Source: an uncultured Arcanobacterium sp.
GTDB lineage: Bacteria; Actinomycetota; Actinomycetes; Actinomycetales; Actinomycetaceae
Direction of reading: 5' to 3'
Length of the DNA: 23,309 nucleotides
Assembly (NCBI RefSeq): GCF_947253055.1
Contig: NZ_CAMXYE010000011.1
Coordinates: 1-23,309, forward strand
In this document: one piece after another, positions 7,119-15,540 of the stretch
Numbering within the stretch: position 1 is the stretch's first letter
How the letters are laid out: the number at the start of each line of letters is the position of its first letter
The notes under the pieces: generated by a model
Told to the model about the DNA's origin: nothing
Databases searched by the model: none
The model's input: only the letters and a program-made list of their open reading frames with translations
Translations under genes and position numbers: made by a program

Positions 7119-7765
7119 AGTATTTCTCCTGCTCTACGCGGTTCACCGCTCGGAGGAGCATAGGGAGTAGGAAGCCTACCCGCCTGCGGAGAATCTCCCG
7201 GCACATATCCGGCGTCTATCAGCTCCTCATGAGAAGCCAAGGCGCGCAAGACCCGCTCTTCTTGTTCGAGCACCGTGGCGTGAATACCGTCTATGCCACC
7301 TGCTAAATCCATATCGAATACGTGCACATAGAGAGTGCCGGTGGCTCGATGCGCATCTACCACTACCGACCCAGGCACCAAACCCGTCATTCCTGCCACG
7401 ATTGCCAAGTATACATCCGAATGCGAACGCAGTTTCACTCGAATAATAGCGCCGCGCGGCACGCGCCCTCGGAGAATAAATTTTCCTTGCATCCACGAAG
7501 CCCGTAAAATATCGGCGAAAAATATGAAAAGGAGCCGCCCGAGAGCCCGCGGGCGAAATCGCCCGTCGTAGGGAGTAGCCGGGAAAGGAGCCAAAGTAGT
7601 AATAAATAAAGCCAGTAAAAATCCCGCTACGAAATTACCTACTGAGATATCTCCCCAGATTAACACCCACGCCAAAGTGAGCCAGAGAATTAACCCCATC
7701 GAGGCATGCGGGAAACGAGCCGGATGGAACCGAGAACGGCGAATAGCAGCTGCCGATTTACTCAT
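7115..7765 (-). CDS. mrpE: Na+/H+ antiporter subunit E (MrpE/MnhE)
   Basis: A 216-residue protein with the MrpE layout: N-terminal membrane helices (MGLILWLTLAWVLIWGDISVGNFVAGFLLALFITTLAPF), then a conserved soluble part with SWMQGKFILRGRVPRGAIIRVKLRSHSDVYLAIVAGMTGLVPGSVVVD and LYVHVFDMD. I chose the ATG at 7765, not the one at 7804: it has a GGGAGGAAG ribosome site at ideal spacing and overlaps the mrpD stop by 8 bases, as the other mrp junctions do. The longer form would add 13 residues inside mrpD. The C-terminal tail of about 40 residues is proline-rich. Confidence 0.92.
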   Translation of the reverse strand: MSKSAAAIRRSRFHPARFPHASMGLILWLTLAWVLIWGDISVGNFVAGFLLALFITTLAPFPATPYDGRFRPRALGRLLFIFFADILRASWMQGKFILRGRVPRGAIIRVKLRSHSDVYLAIVAGMTGLVPGSVVVDAHRATGTLYVHVFDMDLAGGIDGIHATVLEQEERVLRALASHEELIDAGYVPGDSPQAGRLPTPYAPPSGEPRRAGEIL

Positions 7766-9347
7766 GACTTCCTCCCTCGTTTTGCCGGGTACTTTGCCGC
7801 TCATTCTGCATTTCTTTTTCCACTACCTGCGGCGATATCCCTTCTCCGCGGGCGTTTTCCGGGAATACAGCTACCACGTATGGCATACGCTGCGTGAGCT
7901 CCATTCCCGCCGCTTGCGTATAGGAATTTATCGGGCCGGCGAAGAGCGAAATACCTAAAGTAATAGCTACCAGCACTCCCGTGGCATAAGTAGTACCGGG
8001 GACGCTTTTCACCTGGGGCAACTCCTCCGGAGGAATTTGCCAGAAAGCCATATTCCACGCCCGCATGACGGCGTAGAGCGTGAGGAGTGAAGTGATGATG
8101 CCTCCGGCTATTAAAGCCCAATCAATCCACAATCCACGCTCGAGAGAAGCCTGCATAAGCCCAACTTTTCCAAAGAATCCCGAAAAAGGCGGAATACCAG
8201 CTAGATTTAAAGCGGGAAGCATATAGAACACGGCGATGAGAGGCGCGGTTTTAGCGAGGGATCCCAGTTTAGTCAAAGAAGTAGTGCCCCCGTGCCGCTC
8301 AATTAAGCCCACCACCAGGAAAAGCGTGGTCTGTACTACGATGTGGTGCATTGTGTAATAAATCGCTGCGCCCAGCCCGTGCACCGAAGATACGGAGATT
8401 CCCCAAATCATATAACCGATATGCGATACCAGCGTAAAGGAAAGCAAGCGTTTAATATCCACCTGTGCCACGGCACCGAGGATTCCGATCAGCATGGTGA
8501 GCAGCGCAAAAACTCCCAGAATAATCCCGAGCCGGTTGTAGGGGAAGAGTAATACTTGCGTGCGAATAATGGCGTAGACCCCGACTTTAGTCAGTAATCC
8601 GGCGAATACCGCGGTGACCGGTGCCGGAGCAGTGGGGTAGGAATCCGGCAGCCAAGCCGAAAGTGGGAAAATAGCAGCTTTAATTCCGAAAGCTACTAAG
8701 AGCAAGGCTTGAATTGCGAGGCGTACCCCCGGATCAATATCCGGAATCCGCAAAGCGAGCTGCGCGATATTTACGGTACCGGTGGAAGCATATATGAGCG
8801 CGACGGCAACCAAGAAAACTACTGAAGATATAAGGGAAACTACTATATAGATAGTGCCTGCCCGCATCCGATCTCGGGTACCGCCCAGCGTAATGAGCAC
8901 AAAAGAAGATACCAGCAGCATCTCAAAGCCCACATACATATTGAAGATATCGCCCGCTAGAAAAGCATCTGATACCCCGGCAGAAAGAATTAAAAATGCG
9001 GGGTGGTAGACGGCAATAGGTGCAGCATCATCTCCGTCTGCGGCACCTTGAGCAAGAGAATAAAGCAATACCAGCAGTGTGACAGTGATAGAGGTGAGGA
9101 GCATAATTGCCGATAATTTATCGGCTATAAGCACGATACCTACTGGAGCAGCCCACGAACCAATATTCAAAACTACGGGTGCTTCGCTAGACATTACGAC
9201 TAGAGCAATTGCCACTCCCAACGCTATCGCTAATACAGTGGCGGAAATTATGCCCTGCAGCCGGCGAATAGAAGCAAAAGCTAAGGAAAGCCCCGCTCCG
9301 AGCAGCGGCAACACTATGGGAATGGCGAGCAAAAAGTTCCAATTCAT
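7758..9347 (-). CDS. mrpD: Na+/H+ antiporter subunit D (MrpD/MnhD)
   Basis: A 529-residue polytopic membrane protein of the NuoM/NuoN-like proton-translocating family, size usual for MrpD. The key membrane charges are present: the Glu of GFEMLLVSSFVLITLGG and the Lys in GIKAAIFPLSAWLPDSYPTAP, plus a second Lys in AGLLTKVGVYAIIRT. These correspond to the conserved Glu/Lys pairs that carry protons in MrpD and in complex I antiporter subunits. The ATG overlaps the mrpC stop (ATGA) and has a GGAGGAG ribosome site. The last 35 residues are polar. With MrpA it should form the ion-conducting core of the antiporter. Confidence 0.95.
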   Translation of the reverse strand: MNWNFLLAIPIVLPLLGAGLSLAFASIRRLQGIISATVLAIALGVAIALVVMSSEAPVVLNIGSWAAPVGIVLIADKLSAIMLLTSITVTLLVLLYSLAQGAADGDDAAPIAVYHPAFLILSAGVSDAFLAGDIFNMYVGFEMLLVSSFVLITLGGTRDRMRAGTIYIVVSLISSVVFLVAVALIYASTGTVNIAQLALRIPDIDPGVRLAIQALLLVAFGIKAAIFPLSAWLPDSYPTAPAPVTAVFAGLLTKVGVYAIIRTQVLLFPYNRLGIILGVFALLTMLIGILGAVAQVDIKRLLSFTLVSHIGYMIWGISVSSVHGLGAAIYYTMHHIVVQTTLFLVVGLIERHGGTTSLTKLGSLAKTAPLIAVFYMLPALNLAGIPPFSGFFGKVGLMQASLERGLWIDWALIAGGIITSLLTLYAVMRAWNMAFWQIPPEELPQVKSVPGTTYATGVLVAITLGISLFAGPINSYTQAAGMELTQRMPYVVAVFPENARGEGISPQVVEKEMQNERQSTRQNEGGSHE

Positions 9348-9889
9348 GCTTGCTCCTCCGACTGCATAGTTGCCACTATATTAGCTGGCTGCTGGCGGGG
9401 TTTATCGAAGACTGGATCTATTTCTCCCGTGAGCTCCGTATCTTCTAGCTCCCCTTCCGTATCGTCATGTGCCTGCGGCGCATCTTCTTCTACCCGAGCC
9501 GCTCCCTCCGCCCGCGCGGCGAGCCGGGCGCGCTCTGCGCGGCGCAAAATTCGTCTATCTTCTAAATCGTCTTGCACTTCGTCATTCCCATTTAATTGCC
9601 AGGAACGATATCCAATCGCAAGCAAAAACGCCGTAGTGCCGAGACCAATAACGATGGCCGTGAGCATCATCGCTTGCGCCAAAGGATCTGACATAGTCTG
9701 CGGATCAGTTTTCCCGACTAACGGCGGGTTCCCCGTCCTCCCACCGGCGATTAAGAAAAGAATATTTACTCCGTTAGTTAAATTGGTAAGTCCGAGCACG
9801 ATGCGAGAAAGCGAACGCTCCAGAATTAGATACACTCCCACGGAGATCAGTACCGCCGCCAGCACTAAAAGAGCTAAAGAACTAGGCAT
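9344..9889 (-). CDS. mrpC: Na+/H+ antiporter subunit C (MrpC/MnhC) with acidic tail
   Basis: Homologue of MrpC and complex I NuoK: three helices in the first 100 residues with VYLILERSLSRIVLGLTNLTNGVNILFLIAGG and DPLAQAMMLTAIVIGLGTTAFLLAIGYR, the family hallmarks. I chose the ATG at 9889 (MPSSLALLV) because a GAGGAGG ribosome site lies 7 bases before it; earlier in-frame ATGs at 9913 and 9904 lie inside mrpA and lack such a site. It overlaps the mrpA stop by 8 bases and mrpD by 4. After residue 105 comes a charged tail of about 75 residues with Arg-rich and Glu/Asp-rich blocks, absent from the short Bacillus MrpC. Confidence 0.94.
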   Translation of the reverse strand: MPSSLALLVLAAVLISVGVYLILERSLSRIVLGLTNLTNGVNILFLIAGGRTGNPPLVGKTDPQTMSDPLAQAMMLTAIVIGLGTTAFLLAIGYRSWQLNGNDEVQDDLEDRRILRRAERARLAARAEGAARVEEDAPQAHDDTEGELEDTELTGEIDPVFDKPRQQPANIVATMQSEEQA

Positions 9890-12800
9890 GAGCTTCCTCC
9901 TCATCTGCTGCATAACGAGCTGCCGCTTCTGCTGCTTCCGCCGCTGCCCGGCGTATATCCTCGCGCGGTAAAAGTGCCATCTCTACTTCGTCAGAAATTC
10001 CTTCTTTTTCACCGTGTCTATCTATTTCCGCACCGAGAGAACGCAGAATATCTAGCACTAAACCGACGACGATGAAGAATACTCCGATATCGAAGAAAAT
10101 GGCGGTGGCCAGATTTACCGGCCCGAACAAAGGAAGAGAGAAATGGAATTTCGCGCTCTGTAGAATCGTACCGCCGAAAAAGGTGGGAGCGAGCGCGGCG
10201 ATGGCAGCCAAGGCTAAACCTCCCCCGAGGAGGTGACCCGGGTGGAGCGGTATAGCAGTTCCAAGTTCATAGCGCCCACCTGCTACGTAGCGCAGTACCA
10301 GCGCAGTGCCAGCCATTATTCCGGCCGCAAAACCGCCTCCCGGATTGTTGTGACCAGCTAAGAGGAAATAGAGGGAAAGAAGAATAATCGTATGGAATAC
10401 GAGCCGCGTGCCTACCTCCAGGATTACCGAACGCCGCGGGCTGGATAGAGAAGTGCTGCCGGCTAGCCAGAGCCGATTGCGCCCAGAGGCCCGTACGGTA
10501 GATTCGATTTGCCGCGCGCGCCGTGCGTCCCAAGCAGGAGCTTCTCCCTTTTTATCTTGGGGGTGCTCCCAGACGCGCACCGAATTCCCGGGCTGGAGCA
10601 GGTTGCGGAAACGGTCGATACGAGCTTTTCTATCTCTAATAAATAGTAGCGAAGAAATCCCTACTGCGGCTGCCACCACTACCGATATTTCGCCGAGCGT
10701 ATCCCAGGCGCGAATATCTACTAGCGTCACATTTACGATATTGCTGCCATAGCCGTAGTAGTAGGCTTCGGCGGGGAACTGCTGGGATATTGGGGTAGCG
10801 GTGCGCGCCCCGGCTGCCAGCCAGGTGATTAGTGCCGCACTTATTCCAATCGTGCAAGCTAGCAGAATTCGCATTTGCCGGACCAGGCGGAGCGGTCGAT
10901 TAGAAAAATATATGGGCAGGCGGCGCAATACTAAAATAAAGACCACTAGACTCATGGTTTCGGCCAGAGTTTGAGTGAGTGCTAAATCAGGAGCTCCGTA
11001 TAGTTCATAGATAAAAGCGACCGCATAGCCCGATACTCCAATTAACAGAACTGCTTTGATGCGGTGCCGCGCGCGGGCGCCGAAAATAGCGGCCAGCGCA
11101 GCTATTACCGCTACCGCCAGCTGCGCGGGTGTATCGAATAGCCGAATTGCGGGGCGAATCTGCAAATTACCACCTAGCAGGGCCGCTCCCCCCACCAGTA
11201 GGGTGAAAAATAAAATTGAGGAGAGGTAAGCAGGCAGAGAACCGCGCTGGGTAAAACCAGTGACGTATCCGGAAAGATTCTCTAAACCGTCGATACTCTT
11301 CTGATAAAGACCGGAGGCGCGCAGGGGAAACTCCAGTTTCTCAGTGATTCTCTCCCACGGGCGGCGCAGCGCAAATATCGCGAACCCGCTCAAAAGTACT
11401 AGGAGCGTGATTAGGAGAGCCCAACTGAAACCACTCCACAACAGCAGATGGCCACTTTCGCCGGGTAGAGACTCCACATAAGGGAGGAGGAGCCGCTCTA
11501 AAGACGGCCCGCCGATTATACCGACCAGTAATCCCGAGAGGGAAAGTATAATTACTGGCCCGAGCAGCATCCAAGAGCGCTCTTTTACCGCTAGTTCTAC
11601 TACATTCTCCTTATCGGCAAAAGCTCCCCAAAGGTAGCGCAACGTATAAGCGACGGTAAAAGCTGAACCGAGGGCAATGGCAATCCAAGTAACTGTGGCA
11701 CGAAAATCACTGCCAATTAGAGTATGTAAGGCAGCTTCTTTTGCCACAAATCCGGCAAAAGGCGGTAGGCCCATCATTGAAGCTCCGGCGAGCGCCGAGA
11801 AGAGCGCCGTCACCGGCATTTTCTTACGCAACCCAGTGAGCTGGCGTAAATCTCGTGTCCCGACTGCCCAATCGATAATGCCGATAGAGAGGAAGAGAGC
11901 TGATTTGAAGAGGGCGTGTGCCAGCAACATCATTAAGCCGGCCAGGAGCATGGCCGAGGTGCCGTAGCCGACAAGAATCATTAGTAAACCCAGCTGAGAA
12001 ACGGTGCCGAAAGCGAGTACCAGCTTCAAATCGTACTGCCGCAGCGCCCGATAGCCGCCCAACAATAAGGTACAGATTCCAAATAACGGAATACCAATCT
12101 GCCAGATGGAATAGCCAGCAAAGCCGGGGGCGAAACGCGCCACCAAGTAGACGCCAGCTTTTACCATAGCGGCCGCATGTAAGTACGCAGATACTGGCGT
12201 GGGGGCAGCCATGGCAGCGGGGAGCCAAAAGTGGAAAGGAATTATGGCGGATTTTGTAAAAGCTCCGGCCATGAGAAGCACAACTGCCGTATTCAAAAGC
12301 GCAGTGGCAGTGTGGCCGGTGAGTTGATCGACTCCGAGGCGATTGCTCTGAATACTAGCTAATAATTCGGTAATTTCATAAGATCCACCGGGTAATTCCC
12401 CGAGAATTATGATTCCTACCAGCATTGCTAGACCACCAGCGGTGGTGAGAATAATTGCCTGCATAGCGGCACGGCGGGAAACACTCGTATGGTAATTATG
12501 GCCGATGAGTAAAAAGGAAAATACGGTGGTGAGTTCCCAGAAAAGATAGAGGGAAAGAGTGTTGTTGGTGGTCACTAAACCGAGCATCGCTGCTGCAAAA
12601 GCTGTGAATACCGCGGCAAAACGAGGTACTCCGCGCGCCGTCGCCGAAAAATACCGACTGCAGTAGAACAGTACGAGTGCCCCGACGCCGGTAACTATCA
12701 GAGCCATGAGCCAAGAGAGCTGATCTATTCGAAAGCTGAGATTCATCCCCAGTTGCGGCGCCCAAGGCCAAAACTCACTGCTGCTTTTTCCGCGGAAAAT

Positions 12801-12938
12801 GCCGGGAGCTAGCGAGAGCAGATAACAAAAAATAGCGGCCGGAATGATGGAGAGCACTACGAATCCGAGGCGGCCTTTGCGCATCAAGGGGGGTGCAAGC
12901 AGAGCTCCCGCCATGAATAACGCCAGACATATCAGCAT
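9882..12938 (-). CDS. mrpA: Na+/H+ antiporter subunit A with fused subunit B (MrpA-MrpB)
   Basis: A 1018-residue fusion. Residues 1 to about 500 are the NuoL/ND5-like antiporter core, with the conserved Glu in LFWELTTVFSFLLIG, Lys in AFTKSAIIPFHFWLPAA and Lys in HAAAMVKAGVYLVAR. A DUF4040-type segment follows near residues 590-690 (HRIKAVLLIGVSGYAVAFIYELYGAPDLALTQ). After a polar linker (about 740-830), residues 830-965 are an MrpB domain with LYFLLAGHNNPGGGFAAGIMAG. The end is an Ala/Glu-rich tail. A fused A/B subunit explains why no separate mrpB exists here. The ATG has a GAAGGAGCGGC ribosome site. As first gene it should set operon expression; a clear promoter was not found upstream. The complex exchanges cytoplasmic Na+ for external H+. 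Confidence 0.96.
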   Translation of the reverse strand: MLICLALFMAGALLAPPLMRKGRLGFVVLSIIPAAIFCYLLSLAPGIFRGKSSSEFWPWAPQLGMNLSFRIDQLSWLMALIVTGVGALVLFYCSRYFSATARGVPRFAAVFTAFAAAMLGLVTTNNTLSLYLFWELTTVFSFLLIGHNYHTSVSRRAAMQAIILTTAGGLAMLVGIIILGELPGGSYEITELLASIQSNRLGVDQLTGHTATALLNTAVVLLMAGAFTKSAIIPFHFWLPAAMAAPTPVSAYLHAAAMVKAGVYLVARFAPGFAGYSIWQIGIPLFGICTLLLGGYRALRQYDLKLVLAFGTVSQLGLLMILVGYGTSAMLLAGLMMLLAHALFKSALFLSIGIIDWAVGTRDLRQLTGLRKKMPVTALFSALAGASMMGLPPFAGFVAKEAALHTLIGSDFRATVTWIAIALGSAFTVAYTLRYLWGAFADKENVVELAVKERSWMLLGPVIILSLSGLLVGIIGGPSLERLLLPYVESLPGESGHLLLWSGFSWALLITLLVLLSGFAIFALRRPWERITEKLEFPLRASGLYQKSIDGLENLSGYVTGFTQRGSLPAYLSSILFFTLLVGGAALLGGNLQIRPAIRLFDTPAQLAVAVIAALAAIFGARARHRIKAVLLIGVSGYAVAFIYELYGAPDLALTQTLAETMSLVVFILVLRRLPIYFSNRPLRLVRQMRILLACTIGISAALITWLAAGARTATPISQQFPAEAYYYGYGSNIVNVTLVDIRAWDTLGEISVVVAAAVGISSLLFIRDRKARIDRFRNLLQPGNSVRVWEHPQDKKGEAPAWDARRARQIESTVRASGRNRLWLAGSTSLSSPRRSVILEVGTRLVFHTIILLSLYFLLAGHNNPGGGFAAGIMAGTALVLRYVAGGRYELGTAIPLHPGHLLGGGLALAAIAALAPTFFGGTILQSAKFHFSLPLFGPVNLATAIFFDIGVFFIVVGLVLDILRSLGAEIDRHGEKEGISDEVEMALLPREDIRRAAAEAAEAAARYAADEEEAHA

Positions 12939-13197
12939 GCCGCTCCTTCAAAATGCGCTTCGAAAATTTTTGCACCGGCGAGGTATACCGCAGAAAGCGC
13001 ACTTTACTGATATGCGCTACACCTGCCAGTACGCCGATAGGAAGATATTTCTGCCGATACCTTCTCTCTATACTAGTGAAACTACGGGAGAGCTGCCAGC
13101 GGAAGAAGCGAGGAAACTCCGGCAGAAAGCCAGTTATCGGTAAAATACGCCCGTCCGGAGCCAGAACGAGAAGAGAGCGGAGCTCGCGCGATATTCC
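12939..13197 (-). other. Intergenic region between dcd and mrpA
   Basis: A gap of 259 bases between two genes on the same strand. The only strong element I see is the mrpA ribosome site at its end. The dcd reading frame stays open after its stop all the way into mrpA, but without an ATG and without recognisable protein. A 12-bp direct repeat GAGCTCGCGCGA lies at 13180-13191 and 13201-13212, the second being the last codons of dcd. No convincing promoter or terminator is visible, so dcd and mrpA could be co-transcribed. Confidence 0.4.
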
Positions 13198-13785
13198 CTA
13201 GAGCTCGCGCGAAGTATCTACGCGATGAAAATTTAGATATGAGCGCGAAGCGGTAGGCCCACGCTGCCCTTGATAGCGAGAATGAGCTGCTCCTTGTCCG
13301 TAGGGGCGCAGGGCTGGCGAAGAGAGCTGGAAGAAGCAGAACTGCCCCACTTTCATGCCGGGATAGAGCTTAATCGGCATAGTGGAAGTATTAGAGAGTT
13401 CCAAAGTCACGTGCCCGGAGAAACCGGGATCTATAAAACCAGCGGTAGAGTGCGTGAGTAAACCCAATCTCCCTAGGGAAGATTTACCTTCTAAACGAGC
13501 AGCTATATCGGCAGCTAGAGAAATTCGCTCATAAGTGGAACCTAAAACGAACTCCCCCGGATGCAACACAAATACGCCATCTGCCGGCACTTCGAGCAGC
13601 GCAGTTAATTCTTCCTGCTCCGCCGCTGGATCTATTACTTCATAGCGGTGATTATTGAACAGACGAAAATATCTATCTAAATGAATATCTATCGAAGATG
13701 GCTGCACCATTTCCGGATCCCAAGGATCTAAAGAAATTTTCCCGGATTCTACGTATGCGTATATATCGCGATCTGAAAGTAACAC
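13198..13785 (-). CDS. dcd: dCTP deaminase, dUMP-forming type
   Basis: A 195-residue enzyme very like the Mycobacterium tuberculosis bifunctional dCTP deaminase/dUTPase, which makes dUMP directly from dCTP for thymidylate synthesis. Motifs: PSSIDIHLDRYFRLF near the N-terminus, EGKSSLGRLGLL, the active-site run HSTAGFIDPGFSGHVTLELSN with the catalytic Glu, and QGQRGPTASRSYLNFH at the end. The form HSTAGFIDPGF, rather than the enterobacterial sequence, supports the dUMP-forming class. It starts with GTG (MLLSDRDI, the usual family start); the AAAGG just before is too close to be a good ribosome site. The protein ends with a short extra RVDTSREL after the usual LNFH. It is divergent from the amino-acid transporter. 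Confidence 0.95.
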   Translation of the reverse strand: MLLSDRDIYAYVESGKISLDPWDPEMVQPSSIDIHLDRYFRLFNNHRYEVIDPAAEQEELTALLEVPADGVFVLHPGEFVLGSTYERISLAADIAARLEGKSSLGRLGLLTHSTAGFIDPGFSGHVTLELSNTSTMPIKLYPGMKVGQFCFFQLSSPALRPYGQGAAHSRYQGQRGPTASRSYLNFHRVDTSREL

Positions 13786-13825
13786 CCTTTGATTCTGGCA
13801 TTTTTTTCGCCTTTTAGGAAATCAA

Positions 13826-13831
13826 ATTATG
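13826..13831 (-). promoter_or_regulatory. Candidate -10 box of dcd
   Basis: CATAAT on the minus strand, 5/6 to the -10 consensus, about 40 bases before the dcd GTG. No good -35 hexamer at the right distance. Confidence 0.3.
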
Positions 13832-13875
13832 AGAAATGCGCTTCTTTATAGCTCTTGTATTTCCCTCTCTCTAGC

Positions 13876-13907
13876 TTGACTGTTAGGCTAAAAGAGTCTT
13901 TTATGCT
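13876..13907 (+). promoter_or_regulatory. Candidate promoter of the amino-acid ABC operon
   Basis: TTGACT at 13876-13881 is a 5/6 match to the -35 box. The -10 is less clear: TTTATG at 13900-13905 has an 18-base spacer, while the better TATGCT at 13902-13907 would need 20. A start near 13912 would give a leader of about 35 nt. Confidence 0.45.
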
Positions 13908-13947
13908 CAGGCGGGCACAGCCTGCGGTTGATAGAAAAGGTAAAAAT

Positions 13948-14763
13948 ATGAAACTGAAAAAAGTATTAGCTCTGGGAGTTGGGCTACTATTAGCATTTTC
14001 GCTTATGTCCTGCGGAAATGATGATTCAAAGGCAAAGAATGCCGGAAAAGCAGAAGGCGATACTTTCACCATCGGCTTCGATGCTAATTTCCCACCCTAT
14101 GGCTATAAGCAGGGCGATGATTACGTCGGCTTCGATATTGATTTAGCGCAAGAAGTAGCTAATCGTAACGGCTGGAAACTGGTAAAGCAGCCTATTGACT
14201 GGGATTCTAAAGATATGGAGCTCAACTCCGGTACCGTAGATTGCCTGTGGAACGGCTTTACTCTTACTGGGCGGGAAGATAAATACACTTGGAGCTCCCC
14301 GTATGTAGATAATTCCATCGTCGTCGTGACCAAGAGCGATTCTGGAATTAAAACTCTGGCAGATTTAGCTGGGAAAGTAGTAAATGTACAGGCTGATTCC
14401 TCAGGTCTGGCCGCATTGAAAGATGCAAAGAATAAAGATTTAGTGGCGAGTTTTAAGGAACTCACCGAAGTGGCAGAATACAACACCGCTTTTATGAATA
14501 TCGAAGCGGGTGCAGCCGACGCTATTGTAGTTGATTTGGGAGTGGCTCATTTCCAGCTCGATAAGCGCCAAGCTGGTGCTTTCACCATCATGCAGCCAGA
14601 ACTACAGACTGAACAGTACGGAATTGGCTTTAAGCTCGGCAACGAAGCACTGCGCGATCAGGTGCAGAATACCCTCGACGAAATGCGCAGAGACGGCACC
14701 TTCCTCAAACTGGCGGAAAAGTACGGTTTGCAAGATGCGGTGATTAACGAACCGGCTAAGTAA
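13948..14763 (+). CDS. Amino-acid ABC transporter substrate-binding lipoprotein
   Basis: A 271-residue family-3 (polar amino acid) binding protein. It starts MKLKKVLALGVGLLLAFSLMSC, a signal peptide with a lipobox and lipid-bearing Cys at residue 22. The mature part shows FTIGFDANFPPYGY, FDIDLAQEVANRNGW, the LTGREDKYTWSSPYV segment whose Arg holds the ligand carboxylate in this fold, and IVVDLGVAH, whose Asp holds the amino group. It ends with the usual DGTFLKLAEKYG. The exact amino acid (glutamine, cystine, arginine or other) cannot be read from this. I chose the ATG at 13948 because AAAGG lies 7 bases before it and the signal peptide starts there; an in-frame extension to 13855 has none of these. 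Permease and ATPase follow on the same strand. Confidence 0.93.
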   Translation: MKLKKVLALGVGLLLAFSLMSCGNDDSKAKNAGKAEGDTFTIGFDANFPPYGYKQGDDYVGFDIDLAQEVANRNGWKLVKQPIDWDSKDMELNSGTVDCLWNGFTLTGREDKYTWSSPYVDNSIVVVTKSDSGIKTLADLAGKVVNVQADSSGLAALKDAKNKDLVASFKELTEVAEYNTAFMNIEAGAADAIVVDLGVAHFQLDKRQAGAFTIMQPELQTEQYGIGFKLGNEALRDQVQNTLDEMRRDGTFLKLAEKYGLQDAVINEPAK

Positions 14764-14810
14764 GGCATAAGTAAGGCAGAATCTTTCCTACTTCTACCGT
14801 AGTAAGGTAG

Positions 14811-14849
14811 CTGGGCGCGCCTAGGTTGCAACCATGTGGGCGCGCCCGG
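14811..14849 (+). promoter_or_regulatory. GC-rich inverted repeat between binding-protein and permease genes
   Basis: GGGCGCGCC (14813-14821) pairs perfectly with GGCGCGCCC (14839-14847); a U-G and a C-G pair extend the stem to 11 bp. The 17-base loop contains the palindrome GGTTGCAACC. No U-run follows, so it is not a standard terminator. In this position such stems often protect the upstream message or lower expression of downstream genes, giving more binding protein than permease. That role is inferred. Confidence 0.75.
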
Positions 14850-14870
14850 TTACAGCAAAAAGAGAAAATT

Positions 14871-15527
14871 ATGGATCTAATAAGTACCTATATGCCGGAA
14901 CTGCTAGGCGGAGCAGTAAATACCGTAATTATTTTTGCTCTCACCCTCGTGCTTTCTATGCCGCTGGGTTTAGTTGTATACGGTGGGCGAGTATCTCGGT
15001 TAAAACCGCTGGCCTGGCTCACGCAGTTCTATATCTCTCTTATGCGTGGCACTCCGCTGATGCTGCAATTAATGGTGGTGTACTTCGGACCTTATTTCCT
15101 TTTCGGCGTACAAATTAGCTCTGCTTACCGTTTTTATGCAGTGGTAATCGCTTTCGCCATAAATTATGCAGCCTACTTCGCCGAAATTTATCGGGGAGGC
15201 TTTCAAGCAATTCCTAGTGGGCAGCGCGAAGCTGCCTACGTGCTGGGTTACTCACGTGCCCGCACTTTTCTATCAATCGAACTTCCCCAGATGTTTCGCA
15301 CGGTATTGCCCTCTATCACTAATGAAGTAATCACCTTGGTGAAAGATACTTCGCTCGCCTTCGCCATTGCCTACGCGGAGATATTCACTATTTCCAAGCA
15401 AATTGCCGCAGCCCATGCCACTATGGTGCCTTTTATTGCGGCCGGAGTATTTTATTGGGTATTCAACCTGCTGGTGGCTACCTTTATGGCCCAAATTGAA
15501 AAACGCCTCGGCGTCTACCATATTTAA
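14871..15527 (+). CDS. Amino-acid ABC transporter permease
   Basis: A 218-residue inner-membrane permease of the His/Glu/Gln/Arg (HEQRO) type with about five helices. The typical N-terminal GGAVNTVIIFALTLVLSMPLG and SLMRGTPLMLQLMVVYF are present, and the ATPase-docking loop reads REAAYVLGYSRARTFLSIELPQ. A single permease gene suggests a homodimer in the membrane. I chose the ATG at 14871 (MDLISTYMPELL); a longer frame from 14826 begins inside the intergenic hairpin. The ribosome site is poor (AAAAAGAG). The ATPase gene starts 13 bases after its stop. Confidence 0.94.
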   Translation: MDLISTYMPELLGGAVNTVIIFALTLVLSMPLGLVVYGGRVSRLKPLAWLTQFYISLMRGTPLMLQLMVVYFGPYFLFGVQISSAYRFYAVVIAFAINYAAYFAEIYRGGFQAIPSGQREAAYVLGYSRARTFLSIELPQMFRTVLPSITNEVITLVKDTSLAFAIAYAEIFTISKQIAAAHATMVPFIAAGVFYWVFNLLVATFMAQIEKRLGVYHI

Positions 15528-15540
15528 GCGAGGAACTGCT

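Noticed and set aside
7766..7804. Earlier ATG for mrpE adding 13 residues
   Set aside because: It lies inside mrpD without a ribosome site, whereas the ATG at 7765 has GGGAGGAAG at ideal spacing and a stop/start overlap like its neighbours.
12775..13197. Frame left open after the dcd stop, reaching into mrpA, a possible extra gene of 90 or more codons
   Set aside because: It has no ATG, no ribosome site before the only in-frame GTG at 13002, no recognisable motif, and it runs into mrpA in another frame. An open stretch of this length is not rare in DNA of this composition.
13829..13879. 16-codon frame MRNALLYSSCISLSLA as a leader peptide for the amino-acid transporter
   Set aside because: The best promoter begins at 13876, so the small frame would lie upstream of the transcript, and its ribosome site is poor.
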